Assembly (NCBI RefSeq): GCF_001278035.1
Contig: NZ_CP009453.1
Coordinates: forward strand, 1 to 64,000
Source of the DNA: Sphingopyxis sp. 113P3
Lineage (GTDB): Bacteria > Pseudomonadota > Alphaproteobacteria > Sphingomonadales > Sphingomonadaceae
DNA length: 64,000 bases
Direction: 5' to 3'
Below the pieces are notes generated by a model. The model had not been told where the DNA came from, ran no database searches, and saw only the letters and a list, made by a program, of their open reading frames with translations. How positions within the stretch are numbered: the first letter of the stretch is position 1; every line of letters starts with the position of its first letter. Made by a program: the position numbers and the translations under genes. Positions 7,839-16,249 of this stretch are shown here, one piece after another.

Positions 7839-9056
7839 TCAGGCCTGGTCGTCCGACTGATCGTCATAGCGTGCCAGCAAGGCGTCGATCTTGGCGAGGG
7901 CGGCATCATAGTCCTCGATCGCCTCGCTGGAAAACTGGCTCGGTTCGTCGGCCAGGGCGGTGGGGGGAACGGACGGTCTGCCGCGCGTGACCGAGTAGAG
8001 CTTGACGCCCGAAACGGTTTCGATGGCCAGGTCGCCGGCTTCCGACAAGGCCTCCAGCATTTTCCGGACCCCAAGGCGGGTGACGCCCAGCACTGCCTCG
8101 ATCTGCGACGACCGCAGCGGACCGAAGCTGGCGAGGAGGCCATAGAGCTGGGGCACGCGCGAATTCGCCCGCTTCGCACGGTAGCGATCGGCCAGCGCCT
8201 GGCGCGTGTCGCGGGCTTTCGCGACCAGGCTGTAGAGGTGCTCCAGGACATCGCGCAACGCCTCGGCCTGAACAATGGCGGCGTGCGCCGGGTTGTCGTC
8301 GACGTCGGCCGCGCGCACCGTGTCGAGCCGGATCAGACCGTTCAGCGGCAGCGCCGCACCATGGGCGCCGGTGGCTTGGAGATGCGCACCAAAGGCGCAT
8401 TCGATCGCCCAGCGCGGGGAAGGTGGGCGCGGCCGCTCGATCACGACTTGCCGGTTCGCGAGCGCGATCGTGTCGGTCGTCCGCTCGGCGGGAGCGAAGC
8501 GCGGGCTCTGGCCGATGGCGCGGTGGAGGGCGGCGAGAGCGGTGAAGGGGAGGGGGGCCGGCTCGAGCGCCGCGACCAGGGCCGCGGCCTCGTCGATCGC
8601 GGCCTTTGCGGTTTCGACGGCGGCAGCGCTGTCGGGATCGCGCAGCGCCAGACAGGCTTTTTCCAGCCCCAGCGCCGCGTCGGCGAGCGGCGTCCAGCGG
8701 CTGCGGGTCATCTCCGCGAGCAGGGTGGTCGCGAGCGCGCGGGGGGCAAGTGCGAACTGGAGTGGTTCGTCGGAAAGGGGTATAAGGCCAGCAAACCAGG
8801 CGTGGAAGCGTGCGTCGGTGAATGGATGCCCTTCCTGCCGGAGCGCCGAGATCAGCGTCTCACGGATGAGGCGCGAAGCGAAGATGGGATGGATGTCGGG
8901 CGGGCACCAGGCGAGCGCCGCATCGAGCTTACCGAGCGCGAGGGCCGCGTGCGCCTGGGCTGTTCCCAGCGCCTCGAGATCCGCCAGCGAGGGCGGTTCG
9001 GTGGTCTCGAAGTCAGGAAACGCATGAGACACGGCCAAAAAATCCAGTAAAAACAA
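7839..9056 (-). CDS. RHE_PE00001/DUF1612-like HTH protein
   Basis: A protein of about 400 residues related in layout to the fragment at 3278-4025. A helical N-terminal half (Fic-like PSLADLEALGTAQAHAAL opening, then FASRLIRETLISALRQEG) is followed by a helical linker rich in Arg and Ala, a winged-helix segment (LRSSQIEAVLGVTRLGVRKM), and an acidic tail (EAIEDYDAALAKIDALL). Members are common on rhizobial and sphingomonad plasmids and have no established function; DNA binding is inferred. The TTG at 9056 gives the longest form; GTG at 9032 is an alternative start. It is convergent with tniQ of element 1 and may or may not be part of that element. Confidence 0.6.
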   Translation of the reverse strand: MFLLDFLAVSHAFPDFETTEPPSLADLEALGTAQAHAALALGKLDAALAWCPPDIHPIFASRLIRETLISALRQEGHPFTDARFHAWFAGLIPLSDEPLQFALAPRALATTLLAEMTRSRWTPLADAALGLEKACLALRDPDSAAAVETAKAAIDEAAALVAALEPAPLPFTALAALHRAIGQSPRFAPAERTTDTIALANRQVVIERPRPPSPRWAIECAFGAHLQATGAHGAALPLNGLIRLDTVRAADVDDNPAHAAIVQAEALRDVLEHLYSLVAKARDTRQALADRYRAKRANSRVPQLYGLLASFGPLRSSQIEAVLGVTRLGVRKMLEALSEAGDLAIETVSGVKLYSVTRGRPSVPPTALADEPSQFSSEAIEDYDAALAKIDALLARYDDQSDDQA

Positions 9057-9187
9057 TCATATGTAATCTATGTATAACGAAGGGAGGATTACTATACAAC
9101 CACTCTGATGCTTTGCATTATATACCTTTGATAATTGCACTTATCACATAAGCAGATTTGACCGTTCTTTATAAGGTGGGCTACAAG
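9057..9187. other. AT-rich spacer left of transposon 2
   Basis: This 131-bp stretch is distinctly AT-rich against its GC-rich neighbours and has no gene. It likely holds the promoter for the leftward DUF1612-like gene. It ends in GGGCTACAAG directly before the TGTCGG terminus of transposon 2, and that GGCTACAAGT motif resembles the repeats in the left end of element 1 in the same orientation. Confidence 0.35.
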
Positions 9188-9509
9188 TGTCGGTTTCCCT
9201 ATACGACCGGACTCCAGCGTTTCCCGCGATGTAGCGCGTCAGGCTGACCCCAAACCTCCGGACTCCGATACCAAACCACTGGACTGGCATTGGCAAAGCG
9301 CCGGAAAGTCGCGGATTGGGGCGCTTTTGAACCTTTGAGTGGGGAGGGGGCTCAATCCCTCACGGGTATAGGCGCTGGCGCGGCGCGCAACATTCTCTCC
9401 TTGGATCACCGGCGCGCGTTCATGGCGATCAAGACCAGCCGCCACTTGCTCAAAACTCTATCGTACGGGGACAACCGGTCGGTTGCTAGCGTTATACGGA
9501 ATGTGACAA

Positions 9510-10409
9510 ATGGCTCTGATCGGCTACGCCCGCGTTTCAACCGAGGAACAGGACACCTCCGGTCAGCGCGACACGTTGCGCGCGGAGGGCTGCAGCGTGA
9601 TCATCGAGGACAAGGCAAGTGGTGGCAGCCGCGAAAGGCCCAACCTGGCTCGAGCGCTCAAACGGGTGGGGCATGGTGACACACTGCTCGTCGTGCGGAT
9701 TGACCGCCTTGCACGTTCGCTGTCGCATCTGCTCGAGATCGTTGAGATCCTGCGCGCGAAGGGTGCCTACTTTCGATCCATCAACGATCCCATCGACACA
9801 TCGAGCCCTCAGGGCATGCTGATGACGCAGATGCTCGGTGCTTTCGCCGAGTTCGAACGCGCGTTGATCAAGGAACGCACACGGGCAGGGTTGAAGGCTG
9901 CGATTGCCCGCGGCGCCAAGCCCGGCAACCCGAAGATGCGTGCGCGTGATCCTGCGGCGATTGCCGACATCCGTTACAGCCTCAATGAACGCTATCTCAA
10001 CAGCCTGCTGGACGGCCGACAGCGTTGGCTTCCGACCGTCCAGCGGCTGAGGCCGGACCTCCCGTGGGCACTCGTCCTGAGGCAAATCCGCGCGATCACG
10101 CCGCCGGTACGCTCATTCACCGAGCGCACGCTCATCAAGGCGTGCAAGGCATTGGTCAAGGCTGGCTATGCCGACGCCTCGATGCTTGAGCCGGCGAAGC
10201 GCCTGCCGCCGGACACGCGCGTGGCCCTGCTAGTGGCCGACAGACTTCGCACGCATCCGGACTCAACCTTGCGCGACATTGCCACTTGGCTGTCGCGAGG
10301 CCTGCGCGAACCGACCCCGCGGGGCGGCCTGGCGTGGTCTCCAGAGGGCGTCAGGCGGGTCATTGCGCAAGCAGAGGCGCTGCATTTGATCGGTGAGCCT
10401 CAGGGATAG
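9510..10409 (+). CDS. tniR: Serine resolvase of transposon 2 (TniR-like)
   Basis: This 299-residue protein has a serine-recombinase catalytic domain: IGYARVSTEEQ at the N-terminus with nucleophile Ser10, the RIDRLARS motif near 67-74, and the EFERALIKERTRAGL helix. The C-terminal 150 residues are longer than in Tn3 resolvases and include two helical DNA-binding-like segments. It should resolve the cointegrate formed by TniA/B/Q at a res site, probably in 9300-9500. Its last 147 nt overlap the end of tniQ on the other strand. Confidence 0.85.
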   Translation: MALIGYARVSTEEQDTSGQRDTLRAEGCSVIIEDKASGGSRERPNLARALKRVGHGDTLLVVRIDRLARSLSHLLEIVEILRAKGAYFRSINDPIDTSSPQGMLMTQMLGAFAEFERALIKERTRAGLKAAIARGAKPGNPKMRARDPAAIADIRYSLNERYLNSLLDGRQRWLPTVQRLRPDLPWALVLRQIRAITPPVRSFTERTLIKACKALVKAGYADASMLEPAKRLPPDTRVALLVADRLRTHPDSTLRDIATWLSRGLREPTPRGGLAWSPEGVRRVIAQAEALHLIGEPQG

Positions 10410-11483
10410 CTCCTTGTGTCGTCGTCTGTCCAACGCTGCGGAAATTTGGCTACGAAACGACGGTGACCATCTCTTCGGCTCGGCCATGCAGTTATCGAGT
10501 GCAGATCCTTCGACCGACCTGATAAAGATATCAATGGCTTGGTCGGATCCCTGGCCGAACAGGGTTGTGCCAATGTGCCGCAGTGGTTGGATGATGGCCG
10601 CTACCGCCCCAAGCAGGGCCCGGCGCTGCGCCAAAGTGGCGGTGGCAAGCGGGAAGGTCGTATCGATTGGAAGAAAGTCGACTTCTGTCCGAGCCGGGCT
10701 CAGGGCTGGGCATTTGAAACTGTTGAGCGCGGTGTCAGATCGCGGGGGCACGCGATTTCTTCGGGTAAGGAGGCGGCAGATATCACGGACAGCGTTGATC
10801 AAATGGCTCGCTGAAGTGAAATTGAAGCGGAACTGGTCTGGTGTTTTGCCCCTTACTGCGTTCAGCAATTCGGTCTCGAGCCCGATCACGCAGTCCCAGC
10901 ACTCTTGGGAGTCTTGTGCGCTTTCAAGTGTAGCGGAATTGGCGCGTTCCAGCGGTCGCCAACAACTCCTACAGATCATGCGAAGCGGGCCGCGAGGGGG
11001 CGCTGCAAATCGCCATTGGCCGGCACCGCACGCGCTGCATTGGTCATCGAGCGGCCATCTGTGCATATGGCAAAAGCCTGCGGCTGCCATAACCCAAATT
11101 TGCCGGATATGTGCTGGTCGACCAGCGGCAAAATCGTCAGCCAGGCACCGGGTGCACCAAGAAATTCGCAGCCTTGGTGCTGGCCCGGTTTCGTCGGGAC
11201 GGCCAAGAAAGAATGCAAGATTCCACGCCGCAAAATCAGGCGGTAACGCGGGATAGCGGCGTGCAAGCGCGCATGCATTCAACTCTGACGTCGACACATT
11301 GAACCGTGCCGATGCGGCTTTGAGCCAAGCCTTGGTCGGATTGATGTCAGGGTGGCACCACTCGGCGTTGCGATTGAGGACGGCGTGCGTCGCGACTTGC
11401 TGCGGCCCGCATTCCTCTACCCGGCGCCGAGCATGCCACGATGCCAGTAGCTCATCGGCAAAGGGCGCGTGATACGCTTTCAT
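10263..11483 (-). CDS. tniQ: TniQ-family protein, transposon 2
   Basis: A TniQ protein of 406 residues. It opens with FADELLASWHARR, then has zinc-finger-like Cys clusters: SWCTRC near 110, FCHMHRWPLDDQCSACG near 136-152, and MICRSCW near 170. This is the canonical TniQ pattern of Cys/His pairs. It acts with TniB in target selection. The ATG overlaps the tniB stop by 4 nt. The 3' end runs 147 nt into the 3' end of tniR on the opposite strand. Confidence 0.82.
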   Translation of the reverse strand: MKAYHAPFADELLASWHARRRVEECGPQQVATHAVLNRNAEWCHPDINPTKAWLKAASARFNVSTSELNACALARRYPALPPDFAAWNLAFFLGRPDETGPAPRLRISWCTRCLADDFAAGRPAHIRQIWVMAAAGFCHMHRWPLDDQCSACGAGQWRFAAPPRGPLRMICRSCWRPLERANSATLESAQDSQECWDCVIGLETELLNAVRGKTPDQFRFNFTSASHLINAVRDICRLLTRRNRVPPRSDTALNSFKCPALSPARTEVDFLPIDTTFPLATATLAQRRALLGAVAAIIQPLRHIGTTLFGQGSDQAIDIFIRSVEGSALDNCMAEPKRWSPSFRSQISAALDRRRHKELSLRLTDQMQRLCLRNDPPDALWRPRQAAPRGRFAQASRQPSGNVAQG

Positions 11484-12403
11484 GCCGCGCGTCGGCGCAA
11501 TGAGCGATTGGTGTTGGCTATAACCTGCATCGATACCAAGGGCAGCAACAGCTTCTCGTCGTCAAAGCTCGCAGCATCGATCATCTCTCGGCCGCTGCGT
11601 ATTGCGGCTATGGCGATGGCTTCGATCAACCTGAAAATGCGGCCCGTTACACCTTGGGTCAGCGCAATGACACGTTGCCGTACCTCCGGCGCGTCGAGCA
11701 GGGAAGCGCGGCGCAAAGGCAGCAAGCCAGAGAAACTCGCCATGAGTTGGCGCAGTTCGTGATCGTTGCGCCAGGGGAGCAGTTCAAATACGCCGAAACG
11801 GTCAGCGAGATTGGGATCGGTGAGGACCGCGATGCGCGCGTCTTCGGTGCCAGCGCACACAATCGGAATCTTCAGGTCATTGGTCAGGAAACGAATGGTA
11901 TTGAGGAATATCCGTTGCTGACGCGGAGTGCCGGCCAACATCTTGTCGATTTCGTCGAGGACCAGGACTTTCGTGCCGAATTCTGTGAGCATGCGGCGGG
12001 CAAGCCCGCGTAGCGAGCGCAGGGGTAGGCGTTCGAACTCGACATAGTTCATTGCCAGCATCAACTCGGTGTAGAATTCTTCCTCGGTCGGCTGCGGCGG
12101 CATCTGGACGACCACCACCGGCATGGTCGCCATGCCAGCTCGCACGTCGTACGATCCGGCGTGGAGCTCGGCGAACCGGTTCAGTATCTCGCTTTTGCCC
12201 ATACCGGTTGAGCCAAACAACAAAAGGCACGGCATCCGTCCACGCGGCGGGTAGGTCAGAAGGTCCTCAAGCCGGGACACAGCTGCCTCGGCTTGCGGCA
12301 ACGATAGCCACCGGTCGCGCCTCAACCAGTCAATCCGCGCTTCGTCACTCAAATTCGCCTGTTCGCGATAGGCTGGGAACAGATGATCGTAAGGGCCGGT
12401 CAT
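11480..12403 (-). CDS. tniB: TniB-type AAA+ ATPase, transposon 2
   Basis: A 307-residue TnsC/TniB-like ATPase. Walker A is GSTGMGKSE at about 64-72, Walker B LVLDEIDKM around 148-156, sensor-1-like IVCAGTED follows, and then a C-terminal lid with TQGVTGRIFRLIEA. The canonical DE motif is present, unlike in element 1. It is coupled to tniA and tniQ by 4-nt overlaps. It should bind target DNA and activate TniA. Confidence 0.88.
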   Translation of the reverse strand: MTGPYDHLFPAYREQANLSDEARIDWLRRDRWLSLPQAEAAVSRLEDLLTYPPRGRMPCLLLFGSTGMGKSEILNRFAELHAGSYDVRAGMATMPVVVVQMPPQPTEEEFYTELMLAMNYVEFERLPLRSLRGLARRMLTEFGTKVLVLDEIDKMLAGTPRQQRIFLNTIRFLTNDLKIPIVCAGTEDARIAVLTDPNLADRFGVFELLPWRNDHELRQLMASFSGLLPLRRASLLDAPEVRQRVIALTQGVTGRIFRLIEAIAIAAIRSGREMIDAASFDDEKLLLPLVSMQVIANTNRSLRRRAA

Positions 12404-14055
12404 AATCGCTCCTCGATCTGGAAGGGGACGATGGGTTGGTCGTTACCCGCTGGGCCGATGTCAGGCAGGGCCGGGTGAGGGGGGCTGCTGGTCAGGGGCT
12501 GCCCGTCATGCAAAGCGTAAGCGATACGCTGGGCGGTCTTGCGAGCAGATTTTGTCTTGGCGAGAGCATCGACGACGATCCGACGCTGCTCGGCAATCAT
12601 CGAGAAGAGCGATTGCTCATCGACTGACTGTCGCCCGCGATCGCGCAATGTTTTTAGCGCAAGATCGTGTTCGAACTTGGTGATCGGCGGACGCCGGTGG
12701 TCCCGGAGCGGCACCGTCAGATATTTGCCATCGGGCAGCTCGACATAAACCGCTGAGAGATTGAGCGGATTGTATTTGACCGGGACCTTCCGGTCGGAGT
12801 TCGCGATCAGAGGGGCGAGCGCTCCGTGCCAGTAGAACAGGTGGAATAATTCGATGCCCTCGCGCCGTGCCTTGCGCATTTCGAAGGGCAGGAAATCCAG
12901 GAGGAAAGCGCCGGTATCGGCAGGCAGACGCGGTGGTAGCGGGCGGATGCCAAGCGCGTCGGTCCACGCAGTCAGCGGGGGAAGGCCGAGCTCACTATGG
13001 ATGGTGCCGTGATAAACCCCGATCTGAATGGCGAACCAGCGCTCGAAGTCCCGGAGGGTCATGCACGCCTGACCTTCGGCGTCGTAGTCGCCCTTTTCCT
13101 TGATGTTCGAGAACGTCGTGCCGGGCAAAAGATGCACTTCGCCGATTGTGGTGCCGATAAGCCGTTCGATGTGGCCTCCATAATGCGGCGTGCGTATGGG
13201 GCGGTAGTTGAGTTCAATCCCGTGTTGCTGGCAGCCGCGCTCGAGAGCGCGGGAGTGGAACTCCTTGGCATTATCGAGGTGGAGAGTGTCGGGAATGCCA
13301 TAAATCGGGTAATCGATCTCAACTTCCCGTTCCTGCAGCCAATCGGCCTTCGGCAAGACGGCATGGCGGATCGCCATGCCCACGGACGTATTCGAGGGAC
13401 TTTCCAGCGAAATGTAGAAGCCGGGGATACAACGCGTCGCGACGTCGATCTGAAGCGTCAGTGTGGGTCGACCCAAAGGTCTGCGAAAGTGCTCATCAAC
13501 CACGATGATGTCCGCAGGGGTATGGTCCATCTGAACGACTTGCAGCGGGTAGTCTGCGGTGAACGATCCAGTGATCGGTCGATATCGGTCATCGGCGGCC
13601 TTCCGGCCGTCTCGCGCAGCGACCAATCGCTCGCGATCGATTGCAACGACGCGCGCCTCGATCGTTTTGCGCGAAGGTGGCGGCAATTCGCGCTCGAGGC
13701 AGGAGAACTTGATCCGTCGAACAAGTTGCGAAAGTTTAGGCTTGGGGCGGGACAAATGGAACTGCTCGATCTCATCCGCGATGACTTGGTCAACGTCGGG
13801 GGCGAGGCGCTTGAAGCCCTTCGCGACCCCTCTTGATCTGTTGAGCAAGGAACTGGTTACCGGATCGGCGCGGTAGCGCCCGACAAGTTCGAATATTCGC
13901 GTCCGGCTCAGGCTGAGCTCGTCGCAGGCCTCCGCGATCGCTGCCGGGGTCAATTTCGGCAACGTGGCAAGGGCACGGATGACCGGCTCGCGGCTGCAAG
14001 CGATGCTCCAAGCGGTTGAATCGGCCCTCGTAAGGGCAGTGCCGGTTTGGGCCAT
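12400..14055 (-). CDS. tniA: TniA-type DDE transposase, transposon 2
   Basis: This 551-residue transposase carries D177 (VQMDHTPADI), D261 (LHLDNAKEF) and E297 (GGHIERLIG) in an RNase-H fold, with an N-terminal HTH region and a C-terminal beta-barrel-like part ending in a basic tail. The frame opens two codons earlier at a TTG (14061); I prefer the ATG at 14055. The gene starts about 150 bp inside the right end, the usual spacing for this family. It performs end cleavage and strand transfer. Confidence 0.9.
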   Translation of the reverse strand: MAQTGTALTRADSTAWSIACSREPVIRALATLPKLTPAAIAEACDELSLSRTRIFELVGRYRADPVTSSLLNRSRGVAKGFKRLAPDVDQVIADEIEQFHLSRPKPKLSQLVRRIKFSCLERELPPPSRKTIEARVVAIDRERLVAARDGRKAADDRYRPITGSFTADYPLQVVQMDHTPADIIVVDEHFRRPLGRPTLTLQIDVATRCIPGFYISLESPSNTSVGMAIRHAVLPKADWLQEREVEIDYPIYGIPDTLHLDNAKEFHSRALERGCQQHGIELNYRPIRTPHYGGHIERLIGTTIGEVHLLPGTTFSNIKEKGDYDAEGQACMTLRDFERWFAIQIGVYHGTIHSELGLPPLTAWTDALGIRPLPPRLPADTGAFLLDFLPFEMRKARREGIELFHLFYWHGALAPLIANSDRKVPVKYNPLNLSAVYVELPDGKYLTVPLRDHRRPPITKFEHDLALKTLRDRGRQSVDEQSLFSMIAEQRRIVVDALAKTKSARKTAQRIAYALHDGQPLTSSPPHPALPDIGPAGNDQPIVPFQIEERL

Positions 14056-14213
14056 GGCCAATCCGCAAATTTACCAGGGACTCGGGCTGCCTGGTCCGGG
14101 CATATTCTACCAAAATCTGCTTTCGAACGCTACAGTCCACTCATTCTGGGAAAGCAAAGTCTTGCGATTCCGCCGATCTTCAGTCCGGTCATTTGGGGAA
14201 ACCGACAATATCG

Positions 14214-14228
14214 CCCGCGTCCGAAGGC
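14214..14228 (+). repeat. 15-bp direct repeat, left copy, beside a tyrosine recombinase
   Basis: CCCGCGTCCGAAGGC occurs here and again at 15539-15553, on either side of the tyrosine recombinase gene. It lies 6 bp outside the right end of transposon 2. This is a candidate recombination core, inferred only from position and identity. Confidence 0.45.
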
Positions 14229-14273
14229 TGAGGTAAGGCACAGCAGCGGCATTGAAACTTGAGGAGTGTCGCC

Positions 14274-15284
14274 GTGGACGATGACAGCAGTAGGGCCTTG
14301 GGGCTTTCAGATGAGGCCGCGCTTGCGCCGCTAGGGAATGTGATCCCGCCGCAGCTCGCGGCTGAGATCGAGGCGGCCCGCTCGTACCGGGCGCGCTCCA
14401 AGGCCGCCAACACCGTGCGGGCCTACGACAGCGACTGGCGGCAGTTCGAAGAATGGTGCTGGACGCGCGATCTTGAGCCTATGCCGGCTATGCCAGAAGC
14501 AGTGGCAACGTATCTGGCCTCGCTGGCGCAGGCGGGGAGGGCGGACAGTACCATCGGGCGGCACCTTGCGGCCATCGCCTGGCACCACAGGCGGGTAGGG
14601 CAGGTTGCGCCCCAGCACCGCGATCCGCGCGATGTCATTGGCGACACACTTGCGGGGATCCGGCGCGAGCAGCGCGCGCGGCCGAAGCGTAAGAAGAGCG
14701 CAATACTGGTAGCTGATCTGGCGCGGATGATTGCAGCTGCTGAAGGCCAAAGTCCGCGGGCTATCCGCGACCGGGCCGTCATGGCACTTGGGTTGGCGGC
14801 GGCGCTGCGGCGTTCCGAATTGGTCGCGCTACAACTGGCTGACCTCGAACTGGTGCGGGAAGGGCTCAAGCTGACGATCAGGCATTCCAAGACCGACCAG
14901 GAAGGGGAAGGGCAGGTCATTGCGGTGCCGTTGGGCAAGGTTCTCAAGCCCGGCGCGCGCCTCAACGAATGGCTCAGCGTAAGGGGAGGAGAGGCGGGTC
15001 CTTTGTTCTACCGCACCGACGCACAAGGGATGATGACCAAGGAGCCCATGTCAGATCGCTCGGTTGCCCGCCTTATCCAGCGCTACGCCGAAAAGGTTGG
15101 GCTCGATCCTGCCGTGGTTGGCGCGCACTCGTTGCGATCCGGATTCCTGACTGAAGCGGCCAAGGCAGGGGCTTCGTTGCCCAAAATGCAAGAGGTGTCG
15201 CGCCAGAAAAAGGTCGAGGTGTTGCTTGGCTATGTCCGTGATGCTGCTCTGTTCGAGAACCATGCGGGCGAGAGATTTCTGTAG
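14274..15284 (+). CDS. Tyrosine recombinase (phage-type integrase)
   Basis: A 336-residue site-specific recombinase. The N-terminal SAM-like core-binding domain holds NTVRAYDSDWRQFEEW and LASLAQAGRADSTIGRHLAAI; the catalytic domain holds R (AALRRSELVAL), K (IRHSKTDQ), HxxR (GAHSLRSGF) and Tyr (LGYVRDAALF). The frame opens at a TTG (14259), but GTG 14274 has AGGAG 7 nt upstream and is the likelier start. It is not part of transposon 2, which ends at 14207. Direct repeats of 15 bp flank it. It could be a stand-alone mobile unit, an XerC-like dimer resolvase for the plasmid, or the leftover of an integrated island. Confidence 0.85.
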   Translation: MDDDSSRALGLSDEAALAPLGNVIPPQLAAEIEAARSYRARSKAANTVRAYDSDWRQFEEWCWTRDLEPMPAMPEAVATYLASLAQAGRADSTIGRHLAAIAWHHRRVGQVAPQHRDPRDVIGDTLAGIRREQRARPKRKKSAILVADLARMIAAAEGQSPRAIRDRAVMALGLAAALRRSELVALQLADLELVREGLKLTIRHSKTDQEGEGQVIAVPLGKVLKPGARLNEWLSVRGGEAGPLFYRTDAQGMMTKEPMSDRSVARLIQRYAEKVGLDPAVVGAHSLRSGFLTEAAKAGASLPKMQEVSRQKKVEVLLGYVRDAALFENHAGERFL

Positions 15285-15668
15285 TCCGTGTTTTTGAGCG
15301 CTCACCGTGGCCGAATTGACCGGGTCTGGGACAATGCTGCCGTTCGACGTGCGCCGCTCAAACGGCAGGCTTCGCCGCAACCCGCCTTAGCTAGCGTGAG
15401 ATGGGGCGGATGGGGGTCTGGGGCAAAAGGTTTCCGGCTCAGGTGTCAACACCGGGACAAAAAACGGGCCAGGCTGTCAAAACCGGTCGACAGTCGAGCA
15501 CTGGCGCACTTCGGTGATTACCTCTGCGGTCGGGGATCCCCGCGTCCGAAGGCGTAGTCGCTAATCAGCGAGCCGCAGACACCGTTATTCCCGCTACATC
15601 ATCTAGTGGCAGCTGTGCACCACAATGATGGCCGGCGGCCTCACCGACACGCTGGATCTGGCTTTGCT
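15285..15668. other. Intergenic stretch without a recognised gene
   Basis: About 380 bp between the recombinase and the end of the cob cluster. I see only short unconvincing frames. It contains the right copy of the 15-bp repeat (15539-15553) and a small palindrome CGCTAATCAGCG near 15559. Base composition resembles the neighbourhood. Confidence 0.5.
15539..15553 (+). repeat. 15-bp direct repeat, right copy
   Basis: Exact second copy of CCCGCGTCCGAAGGC, 1325 bp from the first. Together the copies bracket the tyrosine recombinase gene. Confidence 0.45.
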
Positions 15669-15713
15669 CCATACCACCTGCCCCCACGAGTTGCACAGTG
15701 GCAAGTGGTATGG
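15669..15713 (-). terminator. Hairpin after the last cob gene, possible terminator
   Basis: CCATACCACCTGCC (15669-15682) pairs with GGCAAGTGGTATGG (15700-15713), 14 bp with one mismatch and a 17-nt loop, placed 8 nt after the cobU stop. On the leftward strand there is no T-run after the stem, so it would be a weak or factor-dependent terminator or an mRNA 3' stabiliser. A recombination site is an alternative because of the nearby recombinase. Confidence 0.4.
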
Positions 15714-15721
15714 CTAGCCGC

Positions 15722-16249
15722 TCATCCTTTAGGTTTCAGCGTCAAGGGAAGGCCGGCGAACATTATGACTGCCTCTTCAACCAATGCCGCTATTTCCTGA
15801 TTGATGCGGCCCGCAACATCGCGAAACCTTCTGGCAAGGGCGTTGTCGGGTACAATGCCCAGACCCACTTCGTTGGCGACCAGAATGACCGGCCCCCGTG
15901 CGGCTGAAAGCGAGCGCGTCAGTCCTTCCGTAGCGGCAGCCGTATCGCGTTCCGCCAGCATCAGGTTCGAAGCCCACAGCGTCAGGCAATCGACCAGCAC
16001 CACCGTCTCGGGCGTGCTATATACCGTGATCGCCTCCGCCAGTTCCAGGGGGGCCTCGACGGTTGACCAGCGCGGCCCACGATCGGCACGGTGCAGGGCA
16101 ATCCGCTCGCGCATCTCGTCATCGAAGGCCTGGGCTGAGGCCAGATAGATCAGTTCACCCGCCAGGGCCTCTGCCCTGCCTTGCGCATAGCGGCTCTTGC
16201 CCGAACGCGCGCCGCCCAGCACCAGCAAGTGGGACAAGGCGCTGCTCAT
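15722..16249 (-). CDS. cobU: Adenosylcobinamide kinase / adenosylcobinamide-phosphate guanylyltransferase
   Basis: A 175-residue CobU (CobP) protein that phosphorylates adenosylcobinamide and then attaches GMP, giving AdoCbi-GDP for CobS. The P-loop GGARSGKSRYA lies at about 12-22, and the middle carries VLVDCLTLWASNLM and LVANEVGLGIVPDN, all family hallmarks. It is the last gene of the cob operon; its ATG overlaps the cobQ stop by 4 nt. Confidence 0.95.
   Translation of the reverse strand: MSSALSHLLVLGGARSGKSRYAQGRAEALAGELIYLASAQAFDDEMRERIALHRADRGPRWSTVEAPLELAEAITVYSTPETVVLVDCLTLWASNLMLAERDTAAATEGLTRSLSAARGPVILVANEVGLGIVPDNALARRFRDVAGRINQEIAALVEEAVIMFAGLPLTLKPKG

Larger units (their letters stand above)
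9188..14207. mobile_element. Tn5053/Tn402-like transposon 2 (tniR-tniQ-tniB-tniA)
   Basis: The element is bounded by imperfect inverted ends: 9188 onward reads TGTCGGTTTCCCTATACGAC and the reverse complement from 14207 reads TGTCGGTTTCCCCAAATGAC, both continuing CGGACT. Inside each end are further copies of a GGACT-centred motif (9205-9215, 9256-9266 and about 9277-9285 on the left; about 14181-14190 and 14131-14145 on the right), expected for TniA-binding repeats. Gene content tniA-tniB-tniQ plus a serine resolvase is the Tn5053 set. The 5 bp outside the ends differ (ACAAG and ATATC), so no target duplication is visible. No cargo genes are present. 9188-9509 holds the left end and probably the resolution site. 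Confidence 0.85.

Noticed and set aside
15669..15713. Possible integron attC site
   Set aside because: The stem is long enough, but the conserved RYYYAAC/GTTRRRY boxes and a following gene cassette are missing, and the nearby recombinase shows no integron-integrase insertion.
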